A stretch of 64,000 bases of DNA from Leptobrachium leishanense (lineage: Eukaryota; Chordata; Amphibia; Anura; Megophryidae): contig CM019064.1 in assembly GCA_009667805.1 (NCBI GenBank), positions 384,896,049 to 384,960,048 of the forward strand, written 5' to 3'. Every line of letters starts with the position of its first letter. The first letter of the stretch is position 1. The notes beneath the pieces are model-generated. The model did not search any database and was not told the DNA's origin. It saw only the letters and a program-made list of their open reading frames with translations. Positions 1 through 13,601 of the stretch are shown in pieces. The translations under genes were made by a program, and so were the position numbers.

Positions 1-1026
1 TTTTGCTGACAAGGAGAGGGTTAATGATCTAGTTCTATAGCAGCAGAGAAATGTATTAATTTTGCTCAGCTCAGCTAGGATTTCTAGGCACTGGGTGAAA
101 AAAGATTTGTTTTTACTTTCTTTTCACAGTCAAATCACATGCAATGCGTACAGAGAAATAAACAGGTTGTAGTGTACAGATGCACTGGATAAACTGTTTG
201 TAAGGCACAGATGTATTGAACTTTCACAGCACTAATATCCTTTGTTGAATGCTATGCTGGGACTTGCTTGCAGGCACATACAGGCTTGTGGTAATGGCTG
301 CACTGTGTGAAGCTGCTATTTCCACTGTCCCTACAGCGTCTCCCTGTGTATCCAGAGCTAGCAAGGATCCTATGGAGGATGTCTGACTGATCTTTCTTGA
401 TCTTTTGGCTGATCTTTCTAAGATCTTCTGACTGATATATATGATTTTTTGACTGTTCTGTTTCTCCACCAAAGCACTGAGAATGTGATCTCTTAACTTA
501 CTGTTGTGATGAGATGGCGATAATTCCCAGTCTAGATGAATTACAGACAGTGACTCAATCGAGATGACACCTTGAAGATCTGTTGAAGTTTTATTCCAAA
601 ACTGTAGAAAATCCACAACAATATACATCCGATAGGTCAAAAAATCATAATGAATCTGAGTCCATAAGGCTTGCAAAGGATTACTGGGAAGGGAACAAGG
701 GTGGAGCTATCTGAACAGGAAATCCCTGCAGCATGAGGAAGGGAGGAGCGAAACCCAGGGGTAGATAAGACATGTGCAATTCTTAAAGGCATATCACAAG
801 TCATGTGAAACATGACACTCTTACAAACCTATTGCTTTGATCCCTCGACAAGGATAAAACCACAGTCCCACCACCAGAATGGGTCTCAGGGATCGCCTGT
901 GAACCTATAGAAAAAGACAAAAATAAAAATACAAAAGGTTAATAATCTCTGAAAATTTGAGCCCCCCCCCCAACAAAAATGGATAATATTCTGGATTCCC
1001 CTGTACTTGCTTTTTTTATACAAATT
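1..1026. other. Unassigned sequence 5' of the first visible exon
   Basis: No exon, RNA gene or recognisable transposon was found. A 150-codon open frame on the minus strand (676 to 224) has no family resemblance I can name and no supporting splice sites. Short runs of GATCTT and CTGATC words give the 360-470 stretch a weakly repetitive look. The signal-peptide exon of ITGB7 is expected 5' of 2197 but was not recognised here. Confidence 0.4.
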
Positions 1027-1676
1027 GGGCCCTATTACATTCTTCATGCAAAAATGCACTGTAAACGTGTGATTTTTTGTGCGAAGCATTGAACATTAAC
1101 ACGCGTAAATTAACGCTGGTATTACAATGCGCGCACATTATTTCATCTGTCAAAAATAACGCGCATAAAAAAGAAGCGCAAAAACGCGCATGCATTAACG
1201 TTGTGCACAGAAATCAGTGTGCGGACTGTTTTTTTCACGCGATTCAGCCAATCAGAATTAAGAACCACAATTATCTCACGTTAAGTTTTTGCGCCTGTCA
1301 AAATCAATCTGCGTATATATGCTGCATCAATAATAAAAACTCGCACAACTTCTCAATTTTATTGTTTGGGATGTGTAGAATGTGTAACTATACTGTGCTG
1401 TATTTCTTTTTTCGGGCTGGTGACAGTGTATTTTTTCGGGCTGGTGCATAGATTGTAATACCATCCGCGTTCCAGCGCACAAGCTCATTTGAGCTCACAA
1501 TGTTAAGTATAGGACGCGCACAGTACATTACGCTCGCGCAGGGTTCGTGCAGGTTCACCCGCGGTAGACATTAACGCGCATTTTTTGCGCGGACATTGTA
1601 ATAAACGGTTTTGCCCCTCGCGTTAATGCGTTTTTGCGCAGGTATTAACGTTTGCGCGAAGAATGTAATAGGGCCC
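1027..1676. mobile_element. Harbinger-like MITE (GGGCCCTATTAC ends)
   Basis: The element starts GGGCCCTATTACATTCTTC and ends with the inverted form GAATGTAATAGGGCCC. A 3-bp ATT flanks both ends (1024-1026 and 1677-1679). The interior is unusually rich in CG and GCGC and has no coding frame. Related copies lie at 42949-44188 and 56860-57597, the last flanked by TTA. The 3-bp A/T duplication and GG-starting termini fit PIF/Harbinger non-autonomous elements; the superfamily is inferred. Confidence 0.7.
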
Positions 1677-2196
1677 ATTATGTTTATTATCAATTTTGAG
1701 AAAGTAGGAAGGGATACAGAAAGCGGAAAGGGTTAAAAATAAGGAATTTTAGCAAGAAAAGCAATGTAATCACCATGACAACATCTTGACAGTATGCCCA
1801 GGATGATTAAACCATACCTGTACATTAATGAACCCGGAAAGTCAAAGATAAGTCAGAATCGTTAAACAGTCTAACAGCATTCCTGACTGCAGTATCGTAT
1901 GTGCATTATGGGAAGTGAATTTAATTAACATAAAGAAGTATTTTGGGCGAGATAGGAATCCCATAGGTGGCAGTGCCATGGATCTTTCGCTGCATGGTAT
2001 TTGTACTCTGATGCTTTGTGATGCATTCATAGGAGCAAAAGTCAGTGACATTTAGGTGCTCTCTGAATAACCCTATATAGTAATAATAATACATTATGAA
2101 TTAAAGTAGGCTTAAATAATAATAATAAGTTTCTGGAAAACAATTGTGGGCATGAACTTATTGACAGAAACAAATTGTATCCTGTTTATTTTTTAG

Positions 2197-2270
2197 ACAT
2201 CTGTATACACACAGTATCCTGCTCAGAGTGTATTATAGCCAACCCGAACTGTGCCTGGTGCTCTGCTACG
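2197..2270 (+). CDS. ITGB7: Integrin beta-7, PSI-domain exon (first visible)
   Basis: A pyrimidine-rich acceptor (TTTATTTTTTAG) precedes the exon and GTAAGT follows it. Two leading bases complete a codon from an upstream exon; then 24 codons read through to ACG in phase 0. The peptide contains CSECIIANPNCAWC, the cysteine pattern of the plexin-semaphorin-integrin (PSI) domain at the N terminus of integrin beta chains. In the mature heterodimer this region packs against the hybrid domain. Integrin beta-7 pairs with alpha-4 or alpha-E on leukocytes to bind MAdCAM-1/VCAM-1 or E-cadherin. The upstream exon with the signal peptide is not identified in the window. Confidence 0.9.
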
Positions 2271-4500
2271 GTAAGTGATTACGTATGCTCCCCCGCCCCC
2301 TGTGATCCCGCGAGATCATGTGATCTCACATAGGACCCGTGCTTGTCTCTATGAAGTCTTAAGGACTCCAGAAATGGATACCAGTGGTGGTGGACAGTGC
2401 AGCTGCCGGTATCACTTGACGACTCATTAGGAGTCAAGCAGCATATACTGGATCACTCATAATAAAGCTGGTAATAAGGAGCCACTTATATTTTACTGCT
2501 TGCACTGTCATTTGACAATTGTCTCTCTCTCTCTATTAACAGCTTAGAGTAGGAACGCAAGATTGGTACAATAATCATTTTAGCAATTCAAAGTATTTGA
2601 TTATCAACCCTAAACCTAACACAAATGTTGATTTTCCACTGTACTCGTGTCAGAAAAATTACAAGAGTACGGTGCTACGTTGCATCAAATAAACAATGCA
2701 AGAGTGTCGCTGTTTCACGTGAAATACGACTTTTTTTAAATAGTGTCTAAATAGCAGGAAAGTTTTCAATCCAAAACTTTTTCAAAGCAACACTTCCAGC
2801 CTGGACCACAAGGTGGCGACATTCCCATAGGATATCCTCAGTGAAGTACATGAAGTCTTCAAACAGGTCTTTGTTAGCCAGGGGGCAAGTCCAATATAAA
2901 GACATTCAATATTATTAACAGTTTGGGTGTTAGGTCATCATTATGATAATTATCATACTGATTGTGACGATATCACTAAAATCTGAAAAACAAGGTTTTC
3001 AGTGTGTAGGCCAGGTGCGAACTCAGTCCCACTGCAAAACTAGTGGAGGAAATAGGTTCCAGATCTTTCTTGCTTTCCTACTTCACTGCTAATGTTAGAG
3101 TATTTTTGGTTGCAGCCCAGTGGGCATCAACGTGCACCTTTGTCCAGTGACACAACCTTTGAAGGCATATTGCTGTCATAAACAAAAAAAAGGCTATTAC
3201 AAACATGTATTTGTAAATATAGCAACATTTATATTCTCATCATCTAATGGGAAGATGTTAGTGTCTTCCTTGGACTCCAGGATCAAGCTCAACCTGTTAG
3301 CTTTTTCCGGGGGGATACTGCCTCGTGTGCCCCCGGTTGAATGAATACATGATGGGGCTCCAATCCGGGCCCCTCCCTCATCCGGGCCCTCGGACACTGC
3401 CGAGTGTCCAATGGGTCAGTCCGCCCCTGCCTGTTACTTCATTTTTTATCAATCCCAAAACCACTCAAGGAACATGAAGTTGTCTTCCAGGGTTGAAACA
3501 TATAAGACAGATTTATCCGACAGGTAGCACTGGTATCGCCCCCATAACCATCAGCCAGACAGTTGATGGAGTGGGAAAAGGGATCTGTTTATTAATTTTA
3601 GACTTTCACTGAACAGTTAATAAACCACTTAACCCCGCGGGCGTACTATGCTCTACCCATGGTAGGTAGGTCTGAATGCCGCGGGCCGACATAGCACACC
3701 TGCAGGCGTCTATGGGCTGCCTCCGGCCTGCACACTAGCGAGCAAGCGTTGCGTGTCAATCGCTGCCGCCGGACGGCTTGATCTCAAGCTGTCTTTCTGC
3801 AGCCAATGATGTGGGCAGCGTGTCAACTGCATAGGCAGGCCGGAGGAGGGGCCGCAGCAGCAGTCAGAGAGTTGTTAACTAACAAACAGTTCCAACACAT
3901 AATTCGTCCCAGACAAAATGTAAGCACAAACAAACATAGAAACAAGAACAATGGTCAAACTCTAATCATATTATATATATTTTAATAGTCATGCAAACAT
4001 CAGACCTGCCAAATCACACGATGCTCCTGTGTGACACACGTTTTCCCCTCATTCCTCTTGTAAACCACCACAGCCTTAGGCTGTCACACAGTTTTCGAGA
4101 GATCTGAAGGGAAATTAACATGATGCCTAAATGGTTAAAATCAGGACTTTTGAAGCTCAAATACAAGTGCTGCGTGCCCTGACTAGATGCTTGGCATGGC
4201 GGCGGGGCACCCTGATTCCCATGCATTGATGTGACACGCTCATTTTGGGGCAAGTCTCTGAGGGTGATGATGCAAATGCTGAACTTGGCGGGATTGAACC
4301 ATCATTTAACCCCTTCACTAATTGTAAGTTGCCGCCAATGAAATGATTCATAGTCTCTTGGTATGAGGATGACATCCACACTCCTCCATGAGGCACAAAG
4401 TCTCTCTTGAGCATGGGCAAGGTGGCAAATTAATGTACCAGAAGCTGTTTTTGGACAAATCAATGGGGACTGCATTAGAGGGTGGAGGGACTTCCCATTA
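2271..4500. other. Intron sequence, first part
   Basis: Intron between the PSI exon and the next exon at 7128. I see no exon, RNA gene or complete transposon here. A GC-rich stretch at 3630-3890 begins at a TTAA followed by CCCCGCGGGCG, resembling the left end of the TTAA-flanked repeats seen elsewhere, but no matching right end was found. Confidence 0.4.
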
Positions 4501-4829
4501 GGCTGCAGTCACACGAGCGCAAGGATTGTACAGAGTGCGTCAGTTGAAACGGATGCACTTTATAGTGGATAAGATTGTGGTTACATTGTATCAGTTAGTT
4601 TTGACTGACGTTGAGAAAGAAAAAAAGCTGTATGCAGGGGTTTCTCTACATCCATTGTAGCTTTTTCACGTCGATGACATTTTGGCGTCTGTTGCAACAT
4701 GCGCTGCCTGTACGTGAAAAAGTGCGCACGTGCTTCGCATGTTCTCCTTTGAATCCTTCAAAAAGCTACGACGGACAGCAAACAGTGCGGTCAGACGGAT
4801 GCGAAAAGTGCGCTCGTGTGACCGCAGCC
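4501..4829. mobile_element. Harbinger-like MITE, 329 bp
   Basis: The termini are GGCTGCAGTCACACGAGCGC and its inverted partner GCGCTCGTGTGACCGCAGCC. Both ends are flanked by TTA (4498-4500 and 4830-4832), a 3-bp target duplication typical of PIF/Harbinger insertions. There is no coding capacity. A partial relative of the left terminus occurs near 6884-6903. Confidence 0.75.
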
Positions 4830-5560
4830 TTACACCTTAATTCTCTGCTTTATCCTGTCACACGATCTGCCCAGTAATTATGGAATCCCGCTAGAAACAA
4901 CATTCTTTCTTCACAGTTACTATTGCCTGGTCTGTTTATCTTTTAAAATTAAACCTCAAACTGGTATGTGTTGGAGGGGCTTGAAGTGTATGGGCTCAAG
5001 TATCCGTTACAATTCTGCAACTAACTCCGGTATGCAGGGTTTGCCATTTATTTGCAGATGTGTTGAGGTTTTCACACCGGATGCTAAGACGTTGATCACT
5101 TCCTTTTTCTGTCCGTGAGAATCTCCAGGAGACAGAGATGATCTTAGAAATAGCCGTAACACAAACACTGTTTGAGTCGCCTGAATGAGTCATTATAACC
5201 ATTGCAGAACACGATTAATTGTGCTGTGTGTCTCACAAAAATGTATAAGATGTCTAAGCCTTGTACCGCTGCTGACAACTTATGTTAGAAATTCATCTTC
5301 TGAAAGTCTGAAGGACACAATTATTGTTTCATTTAATATCCACTATTTCAAACCTTGTCAATGTCTATAATTTTTCATGGAAAATAGGGAAGTTTTTGAG
5401 CGACCCCAAACCTTTGTACACTAGTGTATATTTTATATATGTGATGAGTAAAGTTTCAAATTTCGTTAAAGCCCGCGTGACCCAAAAAGCAGAGGGTAAA
5501 GCTACAAAAAAATTAAAAAATATTCAGGTTTTACCCGGACTATCAAACACCCTTGGGTAA

Positions 5561-6392
5561 GGATGAGTTCTAGGCTTTAGGGTTGGCCATGGATATGGGC
5601 AATTCTAAGTTTCAGGTCAACTGTCTGTCACTGTAAACCCTCTGAAAACACATTATCTAGGGTAGTTTTGGTAGATCACGGCCTACCCGGTGTTTGCCGC
5701 TCTTTGAATTCATTTTGGGTTTTACCCAAAGCTGCTGGGAATTATGAGGTTTACCCAGGTAATCCCTCGTTTATCTGGATTTCAGACTTTACCTGTAACA
5801 TATATAGTACAATATATAATATCAGCAACACTTCGATGCATCAATGTTTGCAATATTTCGAAATGGTCACATAAATCTTGAGGATCACCCAGGTTCTAAA
5901 AACCTAGGCCACTATTCCAAGTTTGGTGTTACATGTTAGACGCTAGTGGAAAACCTGGGCTCGAGACATTTTCCATTCCAGGATGAGTTCTAGGCTTTAG
6001 GGTTGGCCATGGATATGGGCAATACTAAGTTTCAGGTCAACTGTCTGTCACTGTAAACCCTCTGAAAACACATTATCTAGGGTAGTTTGGGTAGATCAAG
6101 GCTTACTAGATGTTTGCCGCTCTTTGAATTCATTTTGGGTTTTACCCAAAAGGTGCTGGGAATTATGAGGTTTACCCAGGTAATCCCTTGTTTATCTGGA
6201 TTTCAGACTTAACATATATAGTACAATATATAATATCAGCAACACTTCGATGCATCAATGTTTGCAATATTTCGAAATGGTCACATAAATCTTGAGGATC
6301 ACCTAGGTTCTAAAAACCTAGGCCACTATTCCAAGTTTGGTGTTACATGTTAGACGCTAGTGGAAAACCTAGGCTCGAGACATTTTCCATTC
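5561..6392. repeat. Tandem direct duplication, two ~420-bp units
   Basis: The stretch 5561-5980 is repeated immediately as 5981-6392. Both units begin GGATGAGTTCTAGGCTTTAG and end with GAGACATTTTCCATTC. They differ by scattered substitutions and a small deletion (TTACCTGTA segment missing in unit 2). No open frame, terminal inverted repeat or target duplication is evident, so this looks like a local segmental duplication inside the ITGB7 intron. Confidence 0.9.
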
Positions 6393-7127
6393 GTTTCTGA
6401 CATTTAACACCAGTATTGTAAAGGAGTTGTGAAAGTCGTAATATTTTTTAGGTGTTAAGTGATAACAGCATGGCGCTAAGCACCAGTACTATTATTAGAT
6501 GCTTCAGGAGCCCTTAGGACTCCATGGAGACAGACAGACAGGAGCTTAAGCAAGTGATGTCTGGCCAGGACAAGGGAGAAACACTGGGAAATATTTGTTG
6601 TCAGTGTGAAGCTGCCTCTGCAGAGAGGAAGTGGCAGATCATGCTACTCTTTCCACCGAGGAATCTAAGGTAAGCATGGGATTTTTAAGGTGGGATTAAA
6701 TTTGTGTGTTATGTGATTGTGTAGAAGTACAATCACCACCAGCCTTTGAAAGACGTCATTCAAACCTGAATAACATCAGACACAGATGGAGAATGAGCTG
6801 TAGGTATAGCTCGTTCTCCATGTGCTACCTGCGCATTAAAGCCTCCCATATAAAGCATAGGAGACATTATTGTACACTGAGGCTGCAGTCACGTGGGCGT
6901 TCTGAGAGCGGAAGGAACTGTTACCGGACAGAACGTCAGTAAGAGTGGTTGTTCCAATCACAGTTCTATAGAGTTCTCCTACAAACCGCTGAACTAAGGA
7001 ATTACATTCCAACAAAATGCCAGTTTCTAACTAATTTACCAAGTTTTTCTCTGTAATTATGTTATACGCTGTATCTTGCTTTTCCTTATTATAGTTATTT
7101 ATTTTTATCATTTATGTTGTTAAACAG

Positions 7128-7329
7128 AACTTTACAAAAGGAGGAGAGTCAGAAGGATCCCGCTGTGCAAAACCATTGGAGCTTCTTCAGCGGGGATGTG
7201 ACCCAGAGCATCTGATACAGCCTCAAGGGGTCACGAATATCTTGAAGGACACTCCGCTGAGTGACAGCGCTGACCAAGGGGAAGTCACACAACTAGCGCC
7301 TCAAAGGGTGCAGATTAAACTTCGCCCGG
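7128..7329 (+). CDS. ITGB7: Integrin beta-7, PSI/hybrid exon
   Basis: The exon follows TTAAACAG and is followed by GTGAGT. It enters in phase 0 and leaves in phase 1 after 67 codons. The peptide starts NFTKGGESEGSRCAKPLELL and ends VTQLAPQRVQIKLRPG. It holds the rest of the PSI domain (RC and RGC cysteines) and the first strand of the hybrid domain. The TQLAPQRV stretch matches beta-7 better than beta-1 or beta-2. An N-glycosylation sequon (NFT) sits at the exon start, as in human beta-7. Confidence 0.95.
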
Positions 7330-8159
7330 GTGAGTAAAAACGTGGTAAATTGTTTTTCGTAGCCAAATTACATAAATAAATGTTAGTAATGCATATTTGT
7401 GCTCAGAAATGTCAATGGCCACCCTAGCGCACTCCTAAATAGTGCTTGATATAATGCATGATTAAGATATGGTATTAAAGTTCCTTTATGGGGTGTAGGT
7501 TTGGATGTATTTATAACACGGAATCCTCTTCATGTTTGACTTTTTTTCATCTAGAGTTGTAAAACACACATTTCCGTCTCTTCAGGGGTATCCCACTTGA
7601 TTTCTGCTGATCGGCGTCTAGTTGAAGGCAGCAGCTTGTATGCTGCCCCCTCAATGATTGGTGCAACAGAGGCTACATGACTGCCGGCATTTCTGTCATT
7701 CTCTTCAATATTACTATCACATTTCTTCCATCCAGCATCATTTTAGGTTCATTAACCCAAGATCTTCCTCTGCACACCTTCCCACCCCGTCTTCCGCTCA
7801 GATAGTTATCATTATCACGAGCAGATTGTTATACGTGTCACCAACGCCCTATATTGACACCTGCAGGCTGATACTAGACCTGCCTGTTCTTTCCACACAT
7901 CTTAACTTTCTCTGCTTTATTATCAGTTCATTGATTTCCATCTCAGAAGCTCCAGCATATTTACCAGTATGCATTTAAGGCACTAAACTTGATGGTTAAG
8001 CTGTTTCTTTTGATCTGCTTCTTTGTACTACTTGCATTTCCTCTTGAGGTTTCGCGCACCTTACAATACATATTGGGTGTAAGTCAGTAAAATGCTTGAT
8101 GTAAACATGCTCTATTGATTTAGGTAAACTTAAAAAATATCTACAATGTCCCTTTGGGC

Positions 8160-8827
8160 CAGTGGTTCCCAAACCTGTCCTCAGGACCCTCTAACAGGCC
8201 AGGTTTTAAGGATCACCTTGGGGAAATGCAGACTGAATCTGTCAGGGTCCGGTTCTGGGGTGGAACCAGGTAGTGGGGATATGGCCCAAATGCGGTTACT
8301 ACAGGCAGAATAGTGGGTGGAGGAGGGTGAGTTGGAGGAGACTGACCAGATCCTTGAGGAGGAGCTGGAGACTGCAGACTGGAGACAGGAAGGACAATGG
8401 TCGAACCACGGTGGGAATCTTGGCACAGACACAAAAGGGGTAAAACTGGATACAGGGAAATAGCTGACCAGGACCGCAGAGCTAGTCACCTCTCTCTGCT
8501 GGGAAGGGATAACAATACTGAAGCACAGAAGGAAAAGAGGGAAGGGACTTTATTTCAGGTGAGGAAGGTGTGGTATGTTAGCTGTGTATTAACTGTTTAT
8601 AGACCTGTGCTTCTAGTGCTGGGGAGAGGCAGCACTTTTCCTGTGCTGCCAAGGTGCAGTTCAAGAGGGAATGGTGCCAGCCTGGCCCTTCTTCCGGCGA
8701 CGGTGGCGTGAGGAATGACTGAATCCTGCAATCACTGAGCAGCAAATCATATCACCTGTGCTGTGCTTCACATATCTGGCAAACCTGGCCTGTCAGCAGG
8801 TCCTGAAGACAGGGTTGTGAAACACTG
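8160..8827. mobile_element. hAT (Charlie-like) non-autonomous element
   Basis: The left end reads CAGTGGTTCCCAAACCTGTC and the right end is its imperfect inverted form ending in AACACTG, giving terminal repeats of about 50 bp. The 8-bp flanks are CTTTGGGC (8152-8159) and CTTTAGGC (8828-8835), a target duplication with one mismatch. CAGTGGTTCCCAA-type ends and an 8-bp duplication are hallmarks of hAT elements. No transposase frame is present. Confidence 0.8.
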
Positions 8828-9417
8828 CTTTAGGCCGTCGTGCGACTGGATGCGTAGTCGTACAACGAAGCGGTCATGAATTAGATCCGTACTCTTTTAT
8901 TCCATGTCTGTAATTAACTTATTAAGCACTCTAGGCACCATGGTCATTTAATTTATATAGTCACAGTGCACTGAGTGTTGCCCCCCCCCCCAAGGCTGTC
9001 CCTGTGGGCTTTAACAGTCTTCCAAAGCCAAAGAGCTTCACTCAATCAGATCTTGCTGGGCAGCCTTTTAGGGGTTTCAGTCAGCTTGGCACTAGTTTGG
9101 CAAAGCTGATATTCCAATGCCTCTCAATGCAGAACTATGACTGCTTGTGTGCTTGTGGCACAAATTCCAATACTCTGAGTAACAGCTTCCGCCGCTTCCT
9201 GCATTAGAAGCCATCCACCTGGAGGAACGCCAAGGGAGAACACAACACAGGAGTAACGGTATGCTTTACAGCAAAAAGGCTAAAGAAGCATCCCTCTGTA
9301 GCTCAGTGTAACTCAATGATGATAGGCATTCCTTTTATGCTCATCTGCTTCTAGTTTGTGCAGGTTTTATGGAGCACGCAGAATGTTTTTAATTTCTAAC
9401 ACACTTCTAATTTTCAG

Positions 9418-9588
9418 GGAAAAAGGAGACATTTCGAGTGAGGTTCAAACGTGCAGAGGGTTACCCTATCGATCTTTACTACCTGATGGACCTGTCCTAC
9501 TCTATGAAGGATGATTTGGAAAATGTGAAGAAGTTGGGCAGTGACATTCAAAAGGCTCTTCATGAAGTCACAAAATCTGTGCGCATTG
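9418..9588 (+). CDS. ITGB7: Integrin beta-7, beta-I domain exon with MIDAS
   Basis: Acceptor TTTTCAG, donor GTAAGG, phase 1 to phase 1. The peptide contains [20 protein letters not shown], the start of the ligand-binding beta-I (von Willebrand A-like) domain. DLSYS is the DxSxS motif that coordinates the metal of the MIDAS; the following MKDD supplies ADMIDAS aspartates. All metal ligands expected in this segment are intact, so cation-dependent ligand binding should be retained. Confidence 0.97.
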
Positions 9589-10191
9589 GTAAGGTCCATT
9601 CTGTAAGATGTAATGGAATTCAATGTATGAAAAGACCCCATTCTCAGACATAATGCTCCCTGTGTCAATGTATTACAACATATTTGGATATTTCCCCCCT
9701 TAATGTGACACTGAGACACTGTACTGGGATTGGGAAAAAAATTCTAAATATATTGTGTTCCACTATGAGATAGTACATACAATTCCACAGTGTAGAACAA
9801 CACTAACCATCATGCATGGCCATGCAGGTGCCACCACAATCCACCTGCAAGACAACCACAGAATGAAAGAACTGGACCTGACACTCAACCTCCTTTTTCA
9901 GAGCGGTTTATTAGACAACACAACTACAGCAAAGTTCGAAAAAAAATCCTTTATCAAACTGACAAAGAATTTTTTGCAGAAACATTGCTGTCTTGTAAAT
10001 ATAGGTATGTTGTGTAATAAACGTTTATGAAAAAAAAGGCTGAGTGCCTGGTCCAGTCCTTCTTTCCCACTATGAGATAGGGTGCCTTGACAGGTCTGGA
10101 CCTTAAACTCCCAAAGTGTTCCATTATTGGGTGTTCCGAAACATAACTGAATTGCATCTGATAAAAACCTGCTTGCTCTGATGTTCTGCAG

Positions 10192-10433
10192 GTTTTGGCT
10201 CATTTGTGGATAAGACAGTCCTCCCTTATGTCAGTACATTGAAATCCAAACTTCAGAACCCATGTCCATCTCGCACAGAGAGTTGCCAGCCACCTTTCAG
10301 CTACCGGCATGTCCTTGATCTGACCTCTAATCTCACCTTGTTTCAACTGCGAGTCAGTGCGGAGAACATCTCCGGCAATCTGGATTCTCCTGAAGGAGGG
10401 CTGGACGCCATGCTGCAGGCCGCTGTGTGCGCG
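10192..10433 (+). CDS. ITGB7: Integrin beta-7, beta-I domain exon (specificity loop)
   Basis: Acceptor TTCTGCAG, donor GTAAGG, phase 1 to phase 0. The peptide opens [17 protein letters not shown] and includes the specificity-determining loop between NPCP and CQPPF (PSRTES), and [13 protein letters not shown]. In the known family the N, D, P and E of NLDSPE form the second metal site (LIMBS/SyMBS) and help complete the MIDAS; all are present. The exon ends AAVCA. Confidence 0.97.
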
Positions 10434-10550
10434 GTAAGGCTTTCCGTATCAAAATGCAATGCGATTTCCTTTCTATTAACTAATTCCCTAAAAGGTAAAG
10501 TTATTAAGCCGTATGTGCTGCTATTTACTGTTTATTTAAAAAGATAGCTA

Positions 10551-12114
<1,564 letters not shown>

Positions 12115-12671
12115 TATGCTTATGCTAACACTGCAGTGGAAATGATCAGGATTCGTCATGACTAGGGATGAGCCGAACACTCCCCGAGTTCGGTTCGAGC
12201 CCGAACCCGAACTTCCCATTTGTTCGGGACCGAACCCGAACCCCCATGCAAGTCAATGGGGCTGAAAATTCGTTTTTTTGGAGTGCCCTCCAAGAGGGCA
12301 TATATGCTACATATTTGCCATAAAAGGTGTATGGGGGTCTGGGTAGTGCCCTGGGGGACAGGAAACAAGGACAAAAAGTTTTAAAAAAAACGTTTTTAAA
12401 GGGACAGTGAGTTTTCCATGAAATAAGGGTTAAAAATAAAAATGAAAAATTCCTTCAAATATCGTGCCTAGGAGGTCCCCATAACCTGCCTGTGAAGTGG
12501 CGGATTTCTAGGATGTATAGAAATATGTAAAAACCAAAAAATGACATTTCAAATGACGGTAAATGCTTTTCCTTTATTCTATCCATAAACAACTGCTTGG
12601 GGCGGCAGTCTGTATGAAAAGAGGAGACATTTTCGGACACGCAGAAAAAGTTTACTGATTTTTTGGCTTTG

Positions 12672-13601
12672 AAAAGCAGGAGAATGGAAACTTCTAGACC
12701 AAAAAGCCGATTTGGAAAGTGAGATAAATGGGAGAATTTTTCTGGTTCGGCTATTTTGACCTAGAATTTTCCATTCTCCAGTCATTCTCCTGAGTTTCAC
12801 CTTTCTCTGAATAACCCTGTCAGGGTTATTCAGAGAGCAGTGAAGAGCAGGAGAATGACTGGAGAATGGAAAATTCTAGGTCAAAATAGTCAAACCAGAA
12901 AAATTCTCCCATTTAGGCTAGGGTCAGACGAGCGAATTTTTAACGTGCGTTTAGGTGCACTTAATCACGGCCACACTAGCAGCAAATGACGGGCAATGAC
13001 GGCCAATATACGAAGTACGGTCGCACGAAAGTCCGGCTGCGCAATGCAAGTGGAAAATGAACGCATTTTTTCGAGAACGCAGAACCGCTAGTACGGACGT
13101 ACAGAGTGCGCTGCGTCCACTAGCGGCGTGTGTGTGTGATTTGGAGACGTCAGACCCTGCTCATGTCCGGCCAACATAACGTCCAGACACCCAAAGTTTC
13201 CTGGTTTGGATCCGTAAAAAATCACGCACAAAAATGCGCATCGTATGACCGTTTTCGCGCATTCCATGAAAAAATACGGCAATGCGTTCGGACGCACTTT
13301 TTGACGGTCGCTGCGAAAAATGCGTTAGTCTGACCCTAGCCTTATCTCACTTTCCAAATCGGCTATTTTGTCCAGATTGTTCTCTTTTCCTGCCATTCTC
13401 CTGGTTTTCACCTTTCTCTGAACAACCCTGAGAGAGAGGTGAAAGCCAGGTGAACTGGCAAGAGAAGAGAACAATCTAGACCAAATAGCCGATTTGGAAA
13501 GTGACATAAATGGGAGAATTTTTCTGGTTTGGCTATTTTGACCTAGAATTTTCACTTCTCCAGTTATTCTCCTGCTTTTCACCGCTCTCTGAATAACCCT
13601 G
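12672..13601. repeat. Three adjacent hairpin MITEs (CAGGGTTATTC family)
   Basis: Copy a runs to 12819 and has a degraded left end. Copy b begins CAGGGTTATTCAGAGAG at 12821 and ends at 13430, but is split by another MITE at 12916-13341. Copy c starts at about 13431 without its terminal bases and ends GAATAACCCTG at 13601. Each is about 180 bp and self-complementary along its whole length, with AATTCTAGGTCAAAATAG near the middle. Solitary copies lie at 22154, 26183 and 62531. Confidence 0.8.
12916..13341. mobile_element. Harbinger-like MITE nested in a hairpin MITE
   Basis: The ends are GGCTAGGGTCAGACGAGCG and the inverted CGTTAGTCTGACCCTAGCC, flanked by TTA at 12913-12915 and 13342-13344. It interrupts copy b of the CAGGGTTATTC hairpin family, so it is younger than that copy. 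The interior is CG-rich with no convincing gene. Confidence 0.8.

Noticed and set aside
1077..1451. 124-codon plus-strand frame
   Set aside because: It lies wholly within the CG-rich Harbinger-like MITE, starts at a GTG, and has no domain.
8790..8830. CTGAAGA followed by GAAAC near the right end of the hAT element, as a further hammerhead
   Set aside because: CAGGGTTGT between them does not form a stem II, and no stem I partner is present. It is the hAT terminal repeat.
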